DNA from: Prorocentrum cordatum
Taxonomy: Eukaryota > Sar > Dinophyceae > Prorocentrales > Prorocentraceae
Length of the DNA stretch: 64,000 bases
Reading direction: 5' to 3'
NCBI GenBank assembly: GCA_963575745.1
Contig: CAUYUJ010016070.1
Coordinates: 21,001 to 85,000, forward strand
Made by a program: the position numbers and the translations under genes. Under the pieces are notes generated by a model. The model was not told the DNA's origin, ran no database searches, and was given only the letters and a program-made list of their open reading frames with translations. This document shows positions 20,130-31,558 of the stretch, piece by piece; position 1 is the first letter of the stretch, and the number at the start of each line of letters is the position of its first letter.

Positions 20130-20240
20130 AAATCAGCTGCGTGCAGCTGCTTTCGGCCCCGCCGCCCGGCCCACTCCTCGACACATGGGCGCCTCCCAGC
20201 GCCGGGAGGCGCTGGGAAAATCAGCTACGTGAGCTCTCTG
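20130..20240. repeat. Two adjacent hairpins
   Basis: CAGCTGCGTGCAGCTG near 20133 is a perfect 16-bp palindrome-like hairpin. GCGCCTCCCAGCGC followed by GGGAGGCGCTGGG near 20189-20217 forms a second stem. No function can be assigned. Confidence 0.4.
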
Positions 20241-20304
20241 CCCTACCCTGTGCTATCCTCCCCTTTCTCAAGCAGTGGCGGAGCGCCCTGGCTCTATAGC
20301 CATA

Positions 20305-20460
20305 CCAAACAATGTTTTAAGAACCTTTTGTGGTTTCCACGACATGTTCTTAGAACGCTCCTGGTTGATATTGCTTTGCTTTAACACATCGGGCTTATGT
20401 CCTCAGCACACCGTTTTTGTTCTCAGAACATTCGCTGGGTTCTGAGAACATTTCGTGGTA
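20305..20460. repeat. Cluster of GTTCTNAGAAC palindromes
   Basis: Perfect GTTCTTAGAAC, GTTCTCAGAAC and GTTCTGAGAAC palindromes lie near 20345, 20419 and 20438, and a degenerate GTTTTAAGAAC near 20312. Two copies are associated with a TTTxGTGG phrase. The shape resembles a dimeric transcription-factor site, but no gene start is identified nearby. Confidence 0.5.
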
Positions 20461-21150
20461 GGACTATCGGAATGCCGGGACTGTCGGTCCCTGCTCAACT
20501 TTCGTTCCCCCCGACTGCTGGCCTTCGGGTCGCAGTTCTCGGGCCTTCGGCGGCCGGTCCGCGGGGGCGCTGCCCGGGCACCCCCGCGCAGCGGCTTCTT
20601 CGTCGCGCGGCGCAGCCGCTGGCACGTGTGTCCCGAGGCCGGGAGACCGCTCCGGGGACCAGCGAGGGTGCCTCGCGCGAGCCCCACCCCGACCCCCCAC
20701 GGCTTCTGAGGGAGAGGCTGGGGCTTCACTTCGCTCGTGAGCTCCCCGCCCCTCCCCCCCCAGAAGTCGCGGGGGGGGGGGGGGGGTAGGCGGGGGTAGG
20801 GTTCGCACGCGTCCCCCCCCGAGCCGGTCCCCGCCCCCCCTTGCCCGTCGAGCAAAAGCACATTTTCGGGCGTCGGGCCGCCCGCGCCCCCGTCCGCTCC
20901 CTCCCGCGACACTGAGCGCTCGCCCGGGGCGAGCAGGGAGCGGCCCGGGAGGGGCGCAGAGAGCACACTTTCAGGTTTCTTGCTTTTTCCCCCCTTCCGC
21001 TCCCTCGGCTCTGACGCGCGTCAGCGGACACGCGTCGGCTATGACACTCGTCCGCGGTTAGCGAGACAATCATCGCACAGAGAAGGGGCGGTATGGAGGG
21101 ATAGAATGTCAGATCGGGCGCGAGCACACTTAGTTTGGTTTCCTCCTTGG
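20461..21150. other. G+C-rich sequence, no recognised gene
   Basis: Open frames on both strands without recognisable motifs. Confidence 0.3.
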
Positions 21151-21467
21151 TCGATAACGTTCAGTCCAGCGCGCGTTATATTAACACCCGCCCGCCGAAC
21201 GCTGCGGGCATTTGGCTCACGTTTTTTTTTTTTTCACACTTCAAAGGATGTGGTAGGCGAACCTGACTTCGGACCGCGCGTCGCGCCCTTGTACTTCGGA
21301 AAGTTTGCGCCCGCATCCGCGCGCGCATCGCCGCAATGTCATCGATCAACACGAAGGGACACATCATGCACAAGGTCTTCCGAAGAGGCCGCCAGACCCA
21401 GGATAATATTGAACATATGGGTCACATTGGTCGGGCTGGTACGCTGATAAAGTAGATCATCTGACCA
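21151..21467 (+). repeat. Left LTR-like direct repeat
   Basis: Shares with 23195-23506 the ordered blocks ACACCCGCCCG/CCACCCGCCCG, CTGCGGG, GTGGTAGGCGAACCTGACTT, CGCATCGCC, AATGTCATCGATCAACACG, CACATTGGTCGGGCTG and GTAGATCATCTGACCA. It contains GCATTTGGCTCACG, similar to the end of the dinoflagellate spliced leader. Confidence 0.6.
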
Positions 21468-21623
21468 AAAACAGGCTATCAACCGAAAGTTCTGGCAGAA
21501 CCAAAAGGAAAGTGGGTGATGCTTCCTCCGTTGAGCCAGACGACAGCTTCCATCGCACCTGCAACTGGGTTGGCAGCGGGGGCGCAGAGACAAGCGAGAG
21601 TTTGAACGACCTCGCAAACATAA

Positions 21624-22494
21624 TTGTCGGCGAGACCGTCAGGGCTCCACGCCCGAGAAAGAGAAGAAGCGACTCATTTCATAAACAGCATTGGGGTCAT
21701 CACGGGCCACGGGGATCGTCCATCTCCCGAGCAAGGACAAGAGATCCGAGCACGAATAGGACCAAGACCAAAACGTTCCCTTGGGCAAACAGGCGCCCTT
21801 GCGACCGTGCATCCAAATTGCGCGTGGAAGAACCTAGCGGCATATGTCACCGCGCACGGGACCGACTTCGCCGACGAAGGCCAGGCGAACACCGATTATC
21901 CGAATCCGCGCGTCGGGAGTAGGGCCATCGGCATCACCAGCGACAACTATGAGTCCCCACCGTGCGTGGAAGAGGATGATGACGCACAGATCGATTGGCA
22001 GGCCTGTGGCCAATGCCTTGCGGACGTGCCTGAAGGCGATGGTCACGACTCTCAACATGTCAAGATCCCGTCGAGCGAGGAAGGATGCATGGTAACAGCG
22101 ACGAGTCATGAAGCCACAAGTCCAGATGCCCCCCCCGGGTGCGCTTCCCAAATGAGTTGGATTCGGTCGCCCCTGCGTGGTCGACGACGCAAAGGACTGC
22201 CAAGGAAGGTCTCAGCACTCATGGAGCACGACGCAAGGTTACGAGACTGAAGTGTTCATCAGCGCGGCTCAGAGACACTGGCCGGCGTCGTCACAGTCGC
22301 CAGAGTTCGAGGACGATCAGTCGTCGGACTTTCGCACCAGCAGGGGAAGATCCGCCCAGCCAGAATTCGACGAAAAGCTTGAGAATGATGCCCTGGCTAC
22401 CCGTGTGATCGGCGCGATGCGAAGCGTATCAGGCCAAGGCCCAGCGGGTCCGCCATGTCGAGCATGTCAAATACCAGCATGGCTGCTGCACTGA
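21624..22494 (+). pseudogene. Gag-like internal frames of the LTR element
   Basis: Two overlapping plus frames, 21624-22250 (starting at TTG) and 22177-22494, have ordinary amino-acid composition, including Trp, Tyr, Asn and an acidic run (EEDDDAQIDWQACGQC). No known domain is recognised. Because they lie between direct repeats and change frame, I read them as remnants of an element protein. Confidence 0.3.
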
Positions 22495-23194
22495 AGGCCT
22501 CCTGACAGCCCGCCCAGATGTGGGGGCGCGGCAAAAGTCCGCTGCCCAGGTCCCCCCTGTGGCGACGGGCGCCGAAAGAGACCGCGAGGGCAGTGGAAAA
22601 GATGACGCCCCTGCCGGCAAAAAGGCGACTCGGTCCAAGGAGCAGGGACGCGATGAGGGTAAAGATGATGGGGGCAGCGGACTACGGAGCGCTTGCAAGT
22701 CCAGCGATCGCTGGGGGAATGACGGCACAAGAAAGGGTCGTGCAGGAATAACAGATACCATGAAGCTGACAGTGCTAACCGCGGTAAATGGAATTGAGGG
22801 AATAGTTGGCGCGAAGATAAATGGAAGGGCGGGTCTGGAATGCGGACGAACGAGCATGGCAAGTCCCCGTGGCACTACGGTTCTGGCAAAAATTGGGACA
22901 AGGGAGACAAGTGCGACGGCGGCTGGAGTAAAACGTGATCGAGGTCGTCGCGAGCCGCGGCAAGGCCTGTGCAACTAAACGATCAGCGCTGGGACGCCCC
23001 GCGGGCCTGTCAAATAAATGAAAGGGTTGTCGAGCAACCAGGTCTTTGCCTCTGCAGTGGGAATTTGCACTATGTGGAAGGTGAGCGCTGAAATGATCGT
23101 TTTGATTGTTTTCGGGGCCGGCGTTCCCGGGCGCGGCGCGCCGAAGGCAGACGCGCGAGGGCGCGGCTGCCCAAGTATCCGGCTCGGGGGGCGT

Positions 23195-23506
23195 CGACGA
23201 TAATGTTCGCTCCCTCCTGCGTAATATTTCCACCCGCCCGCTTGCCGCTGCGGGTGTTCGGCTCAAGTCTATCTCTCTCCCAAGGAGGTGGTAGGCGAAC
23301 CTGACTTCGGAGCGCGTGTCGCACCCTTGTGATTGGTAGAGAGTGCACACGCATCCACAGGCGCATCGCCACAATGTCATCGATCAACACGGGGGGACAT
23401 GTCATGCACAAGGTCCTTGCGAAGAGACCCCCCGAGCGAGGATAAAATATAACATATACATCACATTGGTCGGGCTGATATGCAGGTAGTGTAGATCATC
23501 TGACCA
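23195..23506 (+). repeat. Right LTR-like direct repeat
   Basis: Counterpart of 21151-21467. A short G-run (GGCTCGGGGGG, 23181-23191) lies immediately before it, where a polypurine tract would be expected. It contains TTCGGCTCAAG at the position of the spliced-leader-like block of the left repeat. Confidence 0.6.
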
Positions 23507-23649
23507 AGCAAATCCTTTCTCTGCTCCGCCCTTACGATGTGGGCGTTGCAATCTTTGCACAACAGGCGTTTTCGCCCGGATTCGGGGCCCGGGGCCCTCG
23601 CAGATCGACCGAGCGCGAACAATGTCTCAGGATGATTGGGTCCGGGGCC

Positions 23650-23735
23650 CTGGGCGAGATTTACCAGCTTCGAACGTATCCCTATCCTTAAGATTGACAC
23701 GCCGAAAGGCGATGACAATCTTAGGGATCCGCCTT
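23650..23735 (-). mobile_element. MITE family A, copy 3 (partial)
   Basis: ACCAGCTTCGAACGTATCCC matches the complement of the right terminus of copy 1, followed by TATCCTTAAGAT and GACAATCTTAGGGAT. The match ends at about 23735, so about half the element is present or recognisable. Confidence 0.6.
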
Positions 23736-23854
23736 CAAAAAATATCCCGGCAAAGCAACCTAACAGCGATGTGTAGGAACATATATGGAAGCATTCCCCT
23801 TACGATTCAGATGAGAATCCTGTTGTAGAATTCAGCTGTTCTCGCAGTCGCGCA

Positions 23855-25380
23855 TTCGCGATGGCAGTCGCAGCGGCAACGGCAGTCGCAGTCACAGCCT
23901 CAGCCTGCCTCGGCCTCAGCCTCAGCCTGCCTCAGCCTCAGCCTGCCTCAGCCTCAGCCGCAGCCTGCTTCAGCCTCAAAATCAGTATGCCTTCAGCCTC
24001 GGCCTCAGCCTCAGCCTGCCTCAGCCTCAGCCTGCCTCAGCCTCAGCCTCAGCCTCAGCCTCAGCCTGCCTCAGCATCAGCCTGCCTCAGCCTCAGCCTC
24101 AGCCTCAGCCTGCCTCTGCCTCAGCCTCAGCCTGCTTCAGCCTCAGCCTCAGTCTGCCTCAGCCTCGGCCTCAGCCTCAGCCTGCCTCAGCCTCAGCCTG
24201 CATCAGCCTCAGCCTCACCTGCCTCAGCCTCAGCCTGCCTCAGCCTCAGCCTCAGCCTCAGCCTCAGCCTCAGCCTCAGCCTCAGTCTGCCTTCAGCCTC
24301 GCTCAGCCTCAGCCTGCCTCAGCCTCAGCCTCCTCAGCCTCAGCCTGCCTCAGCATCAGCCTCAGCCTCAGCCTCAGCCTGCCTCAGCCTCAGCTGCTTC
24401 AGCCTCAGCCTTCAGCCTCGGCCTCAGCCTCAGCCTGCCGCAGCCTCAGCCTGCAGCCTCAGCCTCAGCCCTCAGCCTGCCTCAGCCTCAGCCTGCCTCT
24501 GCCTCAGCCTCAGCCTGCTTCAGCCTCAGCCTCAGTCTGCCTTCAGCCTCGGCCTCAGCCTCAGCCTGCCTCAGCCTCAGCCTGCATCAGCCTCAGCCTC
24601 AGCCTCAGCCTGCCTCAGCATCAGCCTGCCTCAGCCTCAGCCTGCCTCAGCCTCAGCCTCAGCCTGCTTCAGCCTCAGCCTCAGTCTGCCTTCAGCCTCG
24701 GCCTCAGCCTCAGCCTGCCTCAGCCTCAGCCTGCATCAGCCTCAGCCTCAGCCTCAGCCTGCCTCAGCATCAGCCTGCCTCAGCCTCAGCCTCAGCCTGC
24801 CTCAGCCTCAGCCTCAGCCTGCTTCAGCCTCAGCCTCAGTCTGCCTTCAGCCTCGGCCTCAGCCTCAGCCTGCCTCAGCCTCAGCCTGCATCAGCCTCAG
24901 CCTCAGCCTCAGCCTGCCTCAGCATCAGCCTGCCTCAGCCTCAGCCTCAGCCTGCCTCAGCCTCAGCCTCAGCCTGCTTCAGCCTCAGCCTCAGTCTGCC
25001 TTCAGCCTCGGCCTCAGCCTCAGCCTGCCTCAGCCTCAGCCTGCATCAGCCTCAGCCTCAGCCTCAGCCTGCCTCAGCATCAGCCTGCCTCAGCCTCAGC
25101 CTCAGCCTGCCTCAGCCTCAGCCTCAGCCTGCTTCAGCCTCAGCCTCAGTCTGCCTTCAGCCTCGGCCTCAGCCTCAGCCTGCCTCAGCCTCAGCCTGCA
25201 TCAGCCTCAGCCTCAGCCTCAGCCTCAGCCTGCCTCAGCCTCAGCCTCAGCCTCAGCCTGCCTCAGCCTCAGCCTCAGCCTGCTTCAGCCTCAGCCTCAG
25301 CCTGCCTTCAGCCTCAGGCCTCAGCCTCAGCCTGCCTCAGCCTCAGCCTGCTTCAGCCTCAGCCTCAGCCTCAGCATTCC
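23855..25380 (+). repeat. CAGCCT minisatellite with about 156-bp higher-order unit
   Basis: The region consists of CAGCCT hexamers with CTGCCT, CATCAG and CTTCAG variants. From about 24536 the variants themselves recur with a period of roughly 152-156 bp, marked by CTGCCTTCAGCCTCGG at about 24537, 24688, 24841, 24997 and 25152. A 641-codon frame encodes only Ser/Ala/Leu/Cys/Gln/Pro repeats and is not considered a gene. Confidence 0.9.
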
Positions 25381-25705
25381 AAATGTGGCCCGGGAATGGA
25401 AGTTCTGGGAACTCGAAGAACACGAAGTGGCCTACAGTTGGCTCCGGGCATTCAAAATGTGGCCCGGGAATGGAGTTCTGGGAACTCGAAGAGCACGAAG
25501 TGGCCTACAGTTGGCTCCGGGCATCCAAAATGTGGCCCGGGAATGGAGTTCTGGGAAGTCGAAGAGCACGAAGTGGCCTACAGTTGGCTCCGGGCATCCA
25601 AAATGTGGCCCGAGAATGGAGTTCTGGGAAGTCGAAGAGCACGAAGTGGCCTACAGTTGGCTCCGGGCATCCAAAATGTGGCCCGGGAATGGCGTTCTGG
25701 GAGCG
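25381..25705 (+). repeat. 73-bp tandem repeat, five copies
   Basis: Units start with AAATGTGGCCCGGGAATGG at about 25381, 25455, 25528, 25601 and 25674 and contain GAGCACGAAGTGGCCTACAG. The 73/74-bp period is not a multiple of three, so the open frames through it are not conserved in phase. Confidence 0.9.
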
Positions 25706-25850
25706 CCAAGAGCGATTTTGCGAGGATGTCCCAGGCGATTTGGGCTTCGGCGGCAGCCGCCCCGGGTCCCGCCCCGACCCCCCTGAGGAGTCATGATGCT
25801 CTCTTTTGATACCACTAGAAACCTATTAGTCTTCGCTGCTAGGTAAATAA

Positions 25851-25965
25851 GGGAATCCCTAGGATTGGCATCGTGATGAGGAGGTGCCCGGCGTAGGGAT
25901 AGGGATATGTTCCATGCTGGTAAGAGATTTGTTGATTTGTTCGAGATGTTGCAAATCCATCGCGG
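25851..25965 (-). mobile_element. MITE family A, copy 4 (partial)
   Basis: Reads, relative to the complement of copy 1, GGGAATCC..GATTGGCATCG, GATGAGG, TAGGGATAGGGATATGTT, CTGGTAAG and finally CGAGATGTTGCAAATCCATC, which corresponds to the outer terminus. The other half is missing. Confidence 0.6.
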
Positions 25966-26815
25966 CGTCAGCCCGCAAGGTTCCTCTGAACCACAATGCC
26001 CCCTCCAGCCTCCTCTCCGCCCTCCTCGCGCGGTCCTCTCTGCCCCGCTCCGGTCCTGATTCTGAGCGTCCTACTGGCCGACGCGTGCCAGAGCCTGCCA
26101 GGGGGTGTGGGAGTATTGTTGACACAGGACCCCAAGGTTTACCTCAGTTCAGGTCCTGTCCACATGCCCTCTTGATCCTCCCAATCCACATGCGCCCTCC
26201 TCCCCTCCTCCCCGCCCTCCGCCTTGGGCCGCCGTACAGCGTCCGAGTGGCATTGCTGAGTCTGCCTGGCGATACTTTGTGCCTTATGCCTGTATTTTCA
26301 TGCGCCTCGACTGTTGATGTTGACGGAGCTTGAGGGCTGAATAATTTTCAGCCCTAAGTCGCATTCTTCCTTGAGCAAGTGCTACGGTAAGGGTCGGTTG
26401 GCGTCACCTGCGTGGGTGCGCGAGTCGAGTGTGATCCCCGTCGTTTATCTTCCAGACTGCTCGGCCATGTAATTCGTTGTGTGAAGATGTTGACCCATAC
26501 AAATTTTAAGAGAATGCCAACGTCTCAGTTGAAGGATGCTCTGTTGCGGCGTCGCTACAGAGGTGCAGTAAGTCGCCGCTGCCGAAGTTCGACACGAGTC
26601 CACGTGACTGGCAAATTGAGAAGCAAGTGTGCCGAACATCGCCCAGAACCGTGCCCAACCCATCCGGCACTCGTGGCAACATCGAGGGGCACCTGCCGAA
26701 GCGATGTAGGGAACGGTTGCGGGGAACGTACCCACGGGACCAGAGAGCAGCGGCATTCCGCTGTGGGCAATCCTCTGGACACAATACGGCTTCGAATCAC
26801 GAACCGGATGTGGGG
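25966..26815. other. Unique sequence, no recognised gene
   Basis: A plus frame 26412-26858 contains the protein-like phrase SSRLLGHVIRCVKMLTHTNF and KDALLRRRYRGA but no domain I recognise; its end is a GGA-encoded poly-Glu. It may be a retroelement fragment or noise. Confidence 0.25.
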
Positions 26816-26819
26816 GGAA

Positions 26820-27125
26820 GACGAGGAGGAAAAGGAGGAGGAGGAGGAGGAGGAGTGAAAGACAAAGGGCAGAAATGGCGGAAGGAGCAATTCGTGTGGA
26901 GGAGGAGGAGGAGGAGGAGGAGGAGGAGGAGGAGGAGGAGGAGGGGGGATGAGGAGGAGGAAGGGGGAGGAGGAGGAAGAAAAAGAAGAAGAATAACAAG
27001 AAGGGGAGGGAGGAGGGGGGGGAGGGAGGAGGAGGGAGAGGAGGGGGGAGGAGGGAACAATTCCTGCGGAGGAGGAGGAGGAGGAAAAAGAAGAAGAGGA
27101 GGAGGAGGAGCAGCAGGTGTGGCAG
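26820..27125. repeat. GGA microsatellite tract
   Basis: GGA with AGA, AAG and GGG variants. The long minus-strand frame over this and the adjoining ATC tract encodes homopolymers only. Confidence 0.9.
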
Positions 27126-27239
27126 GGGGGCGGGAGACAGAGGGCAGGGTCGGAGAAGCGAAGGCGGCCGCACTCCGCTACGTAAGCCCCCCCCCCTAGG
27201 GGCGCGGGGAAGCGGCGACAGCTGCTCCTCTTCGGCGTT

Positions 27240-27409
27240 CCCCCCCCTCGTCCTCGTCCTCCTCATCCTTCTCCTCCTCCCCCTCCTTCTCCTTCTCCTC
27301 CTCCTCCTCGTCATCATCGTCATCATCGTCATCACCAGCAGTCGCATCTGCATCAGCATCATCATCAGCATCCGCATCATCATCATCATCATCATAATCC
27401 TCATCATCC

Positions 27410-27464
<55 letters not shown>

Positions 27465-27467
27465 CAA

Positions 27468-27501
<34 letters not shown>

Positions 27502-28350
27502 TTCAACATCAACATCATCATCATGAGCACCATCGTCATCATCAGCATCATCAGCATCAGCATCAGCGTCAGCATCATCATCATAACCACCATTATCACC
27601 ATCAGCTCCAGCATCAGCATCAGCGTCATCATCATCAGCATCAGCATCGTCATCATAATCATCATATTGATAAGCATAATCATAGTCGGCAGCAGCAGCA
27701 TCACCATCATCATTGTCATCAGCATCAGCAGCATCAGCACCAGCATCATCATTATTAACATCATCATCAGCATCAGTATCAGCAGCATCAACATGATCAT
27801 AATTAGCAGCAGCCTCATCACCATCAGCATCATCATCATCGCCATCATCAGTATCAGCAGCATCAACAGCATGAGCATCGACGTCCTTGCCATCAAAATC
27901 AGCAGCAACAACAACAGCAGCATCATCATCAGCATCTTCATCAGTAGCATCATCATTATCAGCATCATTATCACACTCATCTTCATCCGTATCCTTATCA
28001 TCATCCTCATCCGCATACTCATCGTGCCCTTGTTCCTCCTCATCCGAATCCCCGAATTCTCCTCCTCCTCATTGTCCTTTCCCCCCTCCCCTCTCCCATC
28101 TCATCCTCATCCTCATCCTCATCCTCATCCTCATCCCCCTCTTCGTTCTTCTCCGCATCCTCCGTCCTCCTCATCCTCCTCCTCCGTATCATCCTCCAGC
28201 ATCCTCATCGTCCTGCCCGATCCTCGTCCTCCTCCTCCTTCGCCTTCTCCTCCTATTCCCCCTCCTCCCCCTCCTCCTCCTCATCATCCCCCTCCTCCTC
28301 CTCCTCCGTGTCCTCCTCCTCCTCCGCCTTCGCTTCCGCCTCCTCATCAT
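27240..28350. repeat. TCC-ATC-TCC composite microsatellite
   Basis: TCC triplets (27240-27310) grade into ATC/AGC triplets (27310-28000) and back into TCC (28030-28350). The compositional switches are gradual, with ATCAGC and TCCTCA hybrids at the joins. Confidence 0.9.
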
Positions 28351-28975
28351 CATCAGGCCAGCACCCAGGGAAGGCGAGGTCCCCATTTGTAGATCTGCGC
28401 AAGACGCCACTCCGCTGGACCCCCCAGGGGGGCCCAGGAGATCGGCGGCGGTGGCACAGCCCAGCGGCACCCAGGGGAGGGCGAGCGGCAGCGCACGCTC
28501 GGCAGCACTAGAGAGAAGGACGGACGCGACGAGGGAGGCGGTGAGGAAAACATGAGACGCGCAGGAAGGATGAAGACACGTAGGACGAGGGATCCGCAGT
28601 GCCCTGTTCAAAGCGAGGGCCCACAGCATGATGGCTGTGGTGGGAAGCGCAGAGGTTTCGCATTGCGCCAGCACGTGAAGGCGTCGCCTGGTTTGAAGAT
28701 GCCTATGGGCCGTGTCCCACTGCATGCCCCGTCCAGGCTGTCTGGCAGGACATGCAGATAAGGAGTCCTTATCAAGTCAGCTTCGGCGAGGATCACGGAG
28801 GGAGGGCAGGCGAAGGAGGAGGGGAGAGGTGAGGGTGAGGAAACGGCGACGAAGCGAAGGTGGAAGTTGAGGTAGACGAGGATTGTATGAAGGAGGTGGA
28901 GGAGGAGAAGGAGTAATGGACTCGACTGGCCAGCGTTGTTGATGCAAAAAGGCTGCAAACTGCCATGTGATGTTC
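28351..28975. other. Unique sequence, no recognised gene
   Basis: The plus frame leaving the TCC tract continues to about 28553 with Ser/Arg/Ala-rich sequence. A minus frame 29045-28608 is also open. Neither carries a recognisable motif. Confidence 0.3.
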
Positions 28976-28979
28976 TCCG

Positions 28980-29449
28980 CAATATTCTTCTCCTCCCACA
29001 CATCCTCATCCCCTCTTGGTCCTCCTCCTTTCCGTCTCCCTTCACCTCCTCATTTTGTCTATTATCTTTCTCCTCCTTTTCCTCCTCCTCGTCCTCCTCC
29101 TCCTTCTTCTTTCTCCGTATCCTTCTCCTGCTCGTCCCTCTCCATCTCCTCTTGCTCGTCCTACTCTCTCTCTCTCTCTCTCCCTCGTCCTACGTCTCCT
29201 CCCCCTTGCCCTCCCCCTCCGGCCAAAGGCACACCGCCACCCTGTCCCTTCTTCCTCCTCGTCCACAGCCCTATGTTTCAAGCGTTCGGTTGAACGCCAG
29301 TGCTTGTTTCCCACGTCCAAGGTGGGGCTCTTGCTTTCCCAGCAACCCGCCCCCCCCCCCGCGCAGGATCTCCTCTCCGCCCTCCCTTTCTCACTATTGC
29401 CATCAATGGTCGTCCTCATCATCATCGTCAGCATCAGCATCAGCATCGG

Positions 29450-29505
<56 letters not shown>

Positions 29506-29805
29506 GCATTATCATCGCCATCAGCATCTGTATCGTCATCGTCGTCATCACCATCACACTGCCATCATGTATACCAGTCGTCACCACCATCATCAGCCTC
29601 ATCATCACCATCAGCATCATCATCATCACCATCAGCATCATCATTGGCATCGTCATCGCCATCGTCGCACACACTCACACGCACTCACCCACTCACTCAT
29701 GCGTGCGTCAGAGGAACAAACATCCTCATCATCATCATCTCCACCATCACCATCGTCATCATCGGTCGCTCGCACAGGTCGCACACGCACACACACACAC
29801 ACATA
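28980..29805. repeat. TCC, ATC and CA microsatellites
   Basis: TCC-rich pyrimidine DNA fills about 28980-29235, ATC triplets 29405-29660 and 29725-29765, and a CA tract 29785-29805. Confidence 0.85.
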
Positions 29806-29806
29806 C

Positions 29807-30945
29807 AGGCGGCAGCCTCGTCTGCGAGTGAATTGCGAGCCAGTCTCAGGCTGGAGCTACCTGTCTATCGGGCCCGCAGCTCTTTGTATTAGTCTGAGTG
29901 GGCCATCGGAATGTTGTAGTCGTCGTCACGGTTGGGCTCTTCAGTCTTGGATCTAGCAGAAGTCTTAAGCGGGAGCCTCGTCTGTGAGTGAAGAGCGAGG
30001 AAATCTCAGGCGAGAGTCCCCTCCCTATGGAGCCAGCAGCTCACGTTATTGATCCGAGTGGGCTATCGGAACCATGTAATTGTCGTCAGTTTGGGGTTCT
30101 TCTGTTTTGCATATAGCGGAAGTCTCGAGCGGGAGCCTCGGTTGTGGAGTCCTCAGGCTAGAGCCCCTTCCCTTTGGGGCCCTCAGCTAATGTTATTAAT
30201 CCGATCGGATTATCAGACTCGTGTAACTGTCGTCAGTGTTGGCTCCTCGGTCTTGAATGCAGCGGAAGTCTCGAGCGAAAGCCTCGCTTGCGATTGCATG
30301 TCAAGGAAATGTCAGGCGGGAGCTCCCTCCGCATGGGCCCTGCGGCTCACGTTAGTTATCCAAGCCTGCCATCAGAACCTTGTAACTATCATCATTCTTG
30401 GGCTCCTCATTTTGACACGGCGGAAGTCTCGAGCGGGAACCTCGTCTGTGAGTAAAGTGCGAAGAATTCTCAGGCGGGAGCCCCATCCCCATGGGGCCCG
30501 CAGACTTATGGTATTTATCCGAGCGTATCCGTGGCACCGTGTAGCTGTCACCACTGTTGGGCTCCTCGTTCGTGCATTCGGCGGAAGTCTCGAGCGGGAG
30601 CCTCGTGTGTAAGTGAAGCGCGAGCAAGTCTCAGGCGGGAGTTCCGTCCCCATGGGGCCCGCAGCTTGTGTGTTTGCTCCAGGCGGGTCACTGGCACCAT
30701 GTACTTGGCGCCTCTTCTGGTTTTTGAAGCTTGCAGATTGAGAAAGTCTCTGGCGGGAGCGTCGTTTGCGATTGAGTCGCGAGGCAGCTCAGGCGGGAGC
30801 CCCCTCTCTATGGGGCCCGCAACCCACGTTATTAATCCGAAGGGGCCATCGGAATCTGGTGATTGTCAGCATTTCGGGCCTCTTGAAGCTTGAATGCGGC
30901 GGAGGTCTCGAGCGGGAGACTCGTCTGTGAGAAAATGGCGCGGAA
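29807..30945 (+). repeat. Satellite of about 158 bp, seven diverged copies
   Basis: Each unit carries GCGGAAGTCTCGAGCGGGAG (or close variant; about 29950, 30113, 30260, 30421, 30580, 30740, 30898). Then follow TCTCAGGCGGGAGCCCC, GGGGCCCGCAGC, a TATTxATCCGA block and a TGTCGTCA..TTGGGCTCCTC block. Divergence among copies is high, so it is an old array. No copy has a conserved open frame. Confidence 0.8.
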
Positions 30946-31555
30946 AGGCATGCGGAACATGCTGATTCTGCGGCCGCCCACGCCAGATTTCCTGGAGCGC
31001 GGGCCGCCGACTTCCTGGCGGGAATGGCGCCCAGGAAGTTCGACGCGAGAGCGGGGAGCCCCCGTGGTGAGGCGGAGGCTCTAGCGGCAGAGCTGGGCTT
31101 CGCGCTGCCTCCCGCCCAAGCGCGGCCGTGTCTAGCTCGAGACCTGCGGGTTTGTCCCCAAGGCTCGCTGCCGCGCCCCAGCGGCCCGCGGGGTGGTCCC
31201 GACGGCCTGGCCCACGGGATTGCTTCAACGGCTTCGCGATCTCGCCACCGGAGAGCGCGCCCGTGCCGGCCGCCGCAGCAACGGCGCCAAGGAAAATCAC
31301 ATCGCGATCCCCCTGCTGAAGGGGCGAGGGAGGAGGCGGATGGGGGAAATGGGCAGGAAGGGGAACATGAGGCAGCGCAGGGGGCAGGAAGGGGGCCTCC
31401 CCCAGGGCGAGAAGGAAAAGGGCGATGAAGTGACGGGACGAGTGCCTCTGCACTCGCAAGGAGGAGCAGGATGATTATATATCCAGATTCGCGCGGGAGA
31501 TTCTCGTGCGGGGTCCTACCGTCGGAGCAATTCCTGGCCAGCGTTTCGCTAGAGG
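30946..31555. other. G+C-rich sequence, no recognised gene
   Basis: Open frames on both strands lack recognisable motifs. Confidence 0.3.
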
Positions 31556-31558
31556 GGT

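Larger units (their letters stand above)
21151..23506 (+). mobile_element. Probable non-autonomous LTR retrotransposon
   Basis: Two direct repeats of about 310 bp (21151-21467 and 23195-23506) bound 1.73 kb of internal sequence. Both repeats end in GTAGATCATCTGACCA. The internal region has protein-like but shifted frames (21624-22250, 22177-22494) and a Gly/Trp/Lys-rich stretch near 22790-22935 resembling a Gag tail, but no protease, integrase or reverse transcriptase. That pattern fits a TRIM/LARD-type or internally deleted element. Canonical TG at the 5' end of the repeats and a primer-binding site were not identified, so an alternative is a tandemly duplicated dispersed repeat. Confidence 0.5.

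Noticed and set aside
18937-20184. 415-codon minus frame
   Set aside because: It runs through a foldback element and a minisatellite and has no recognisable domain.
23861-25786. 641-codon Ser/Ala/Leu/Gln frame
   Set aside because: Direct product of the CAGCCT hexamer array followed by an out-of-phase 73-bp satellite.
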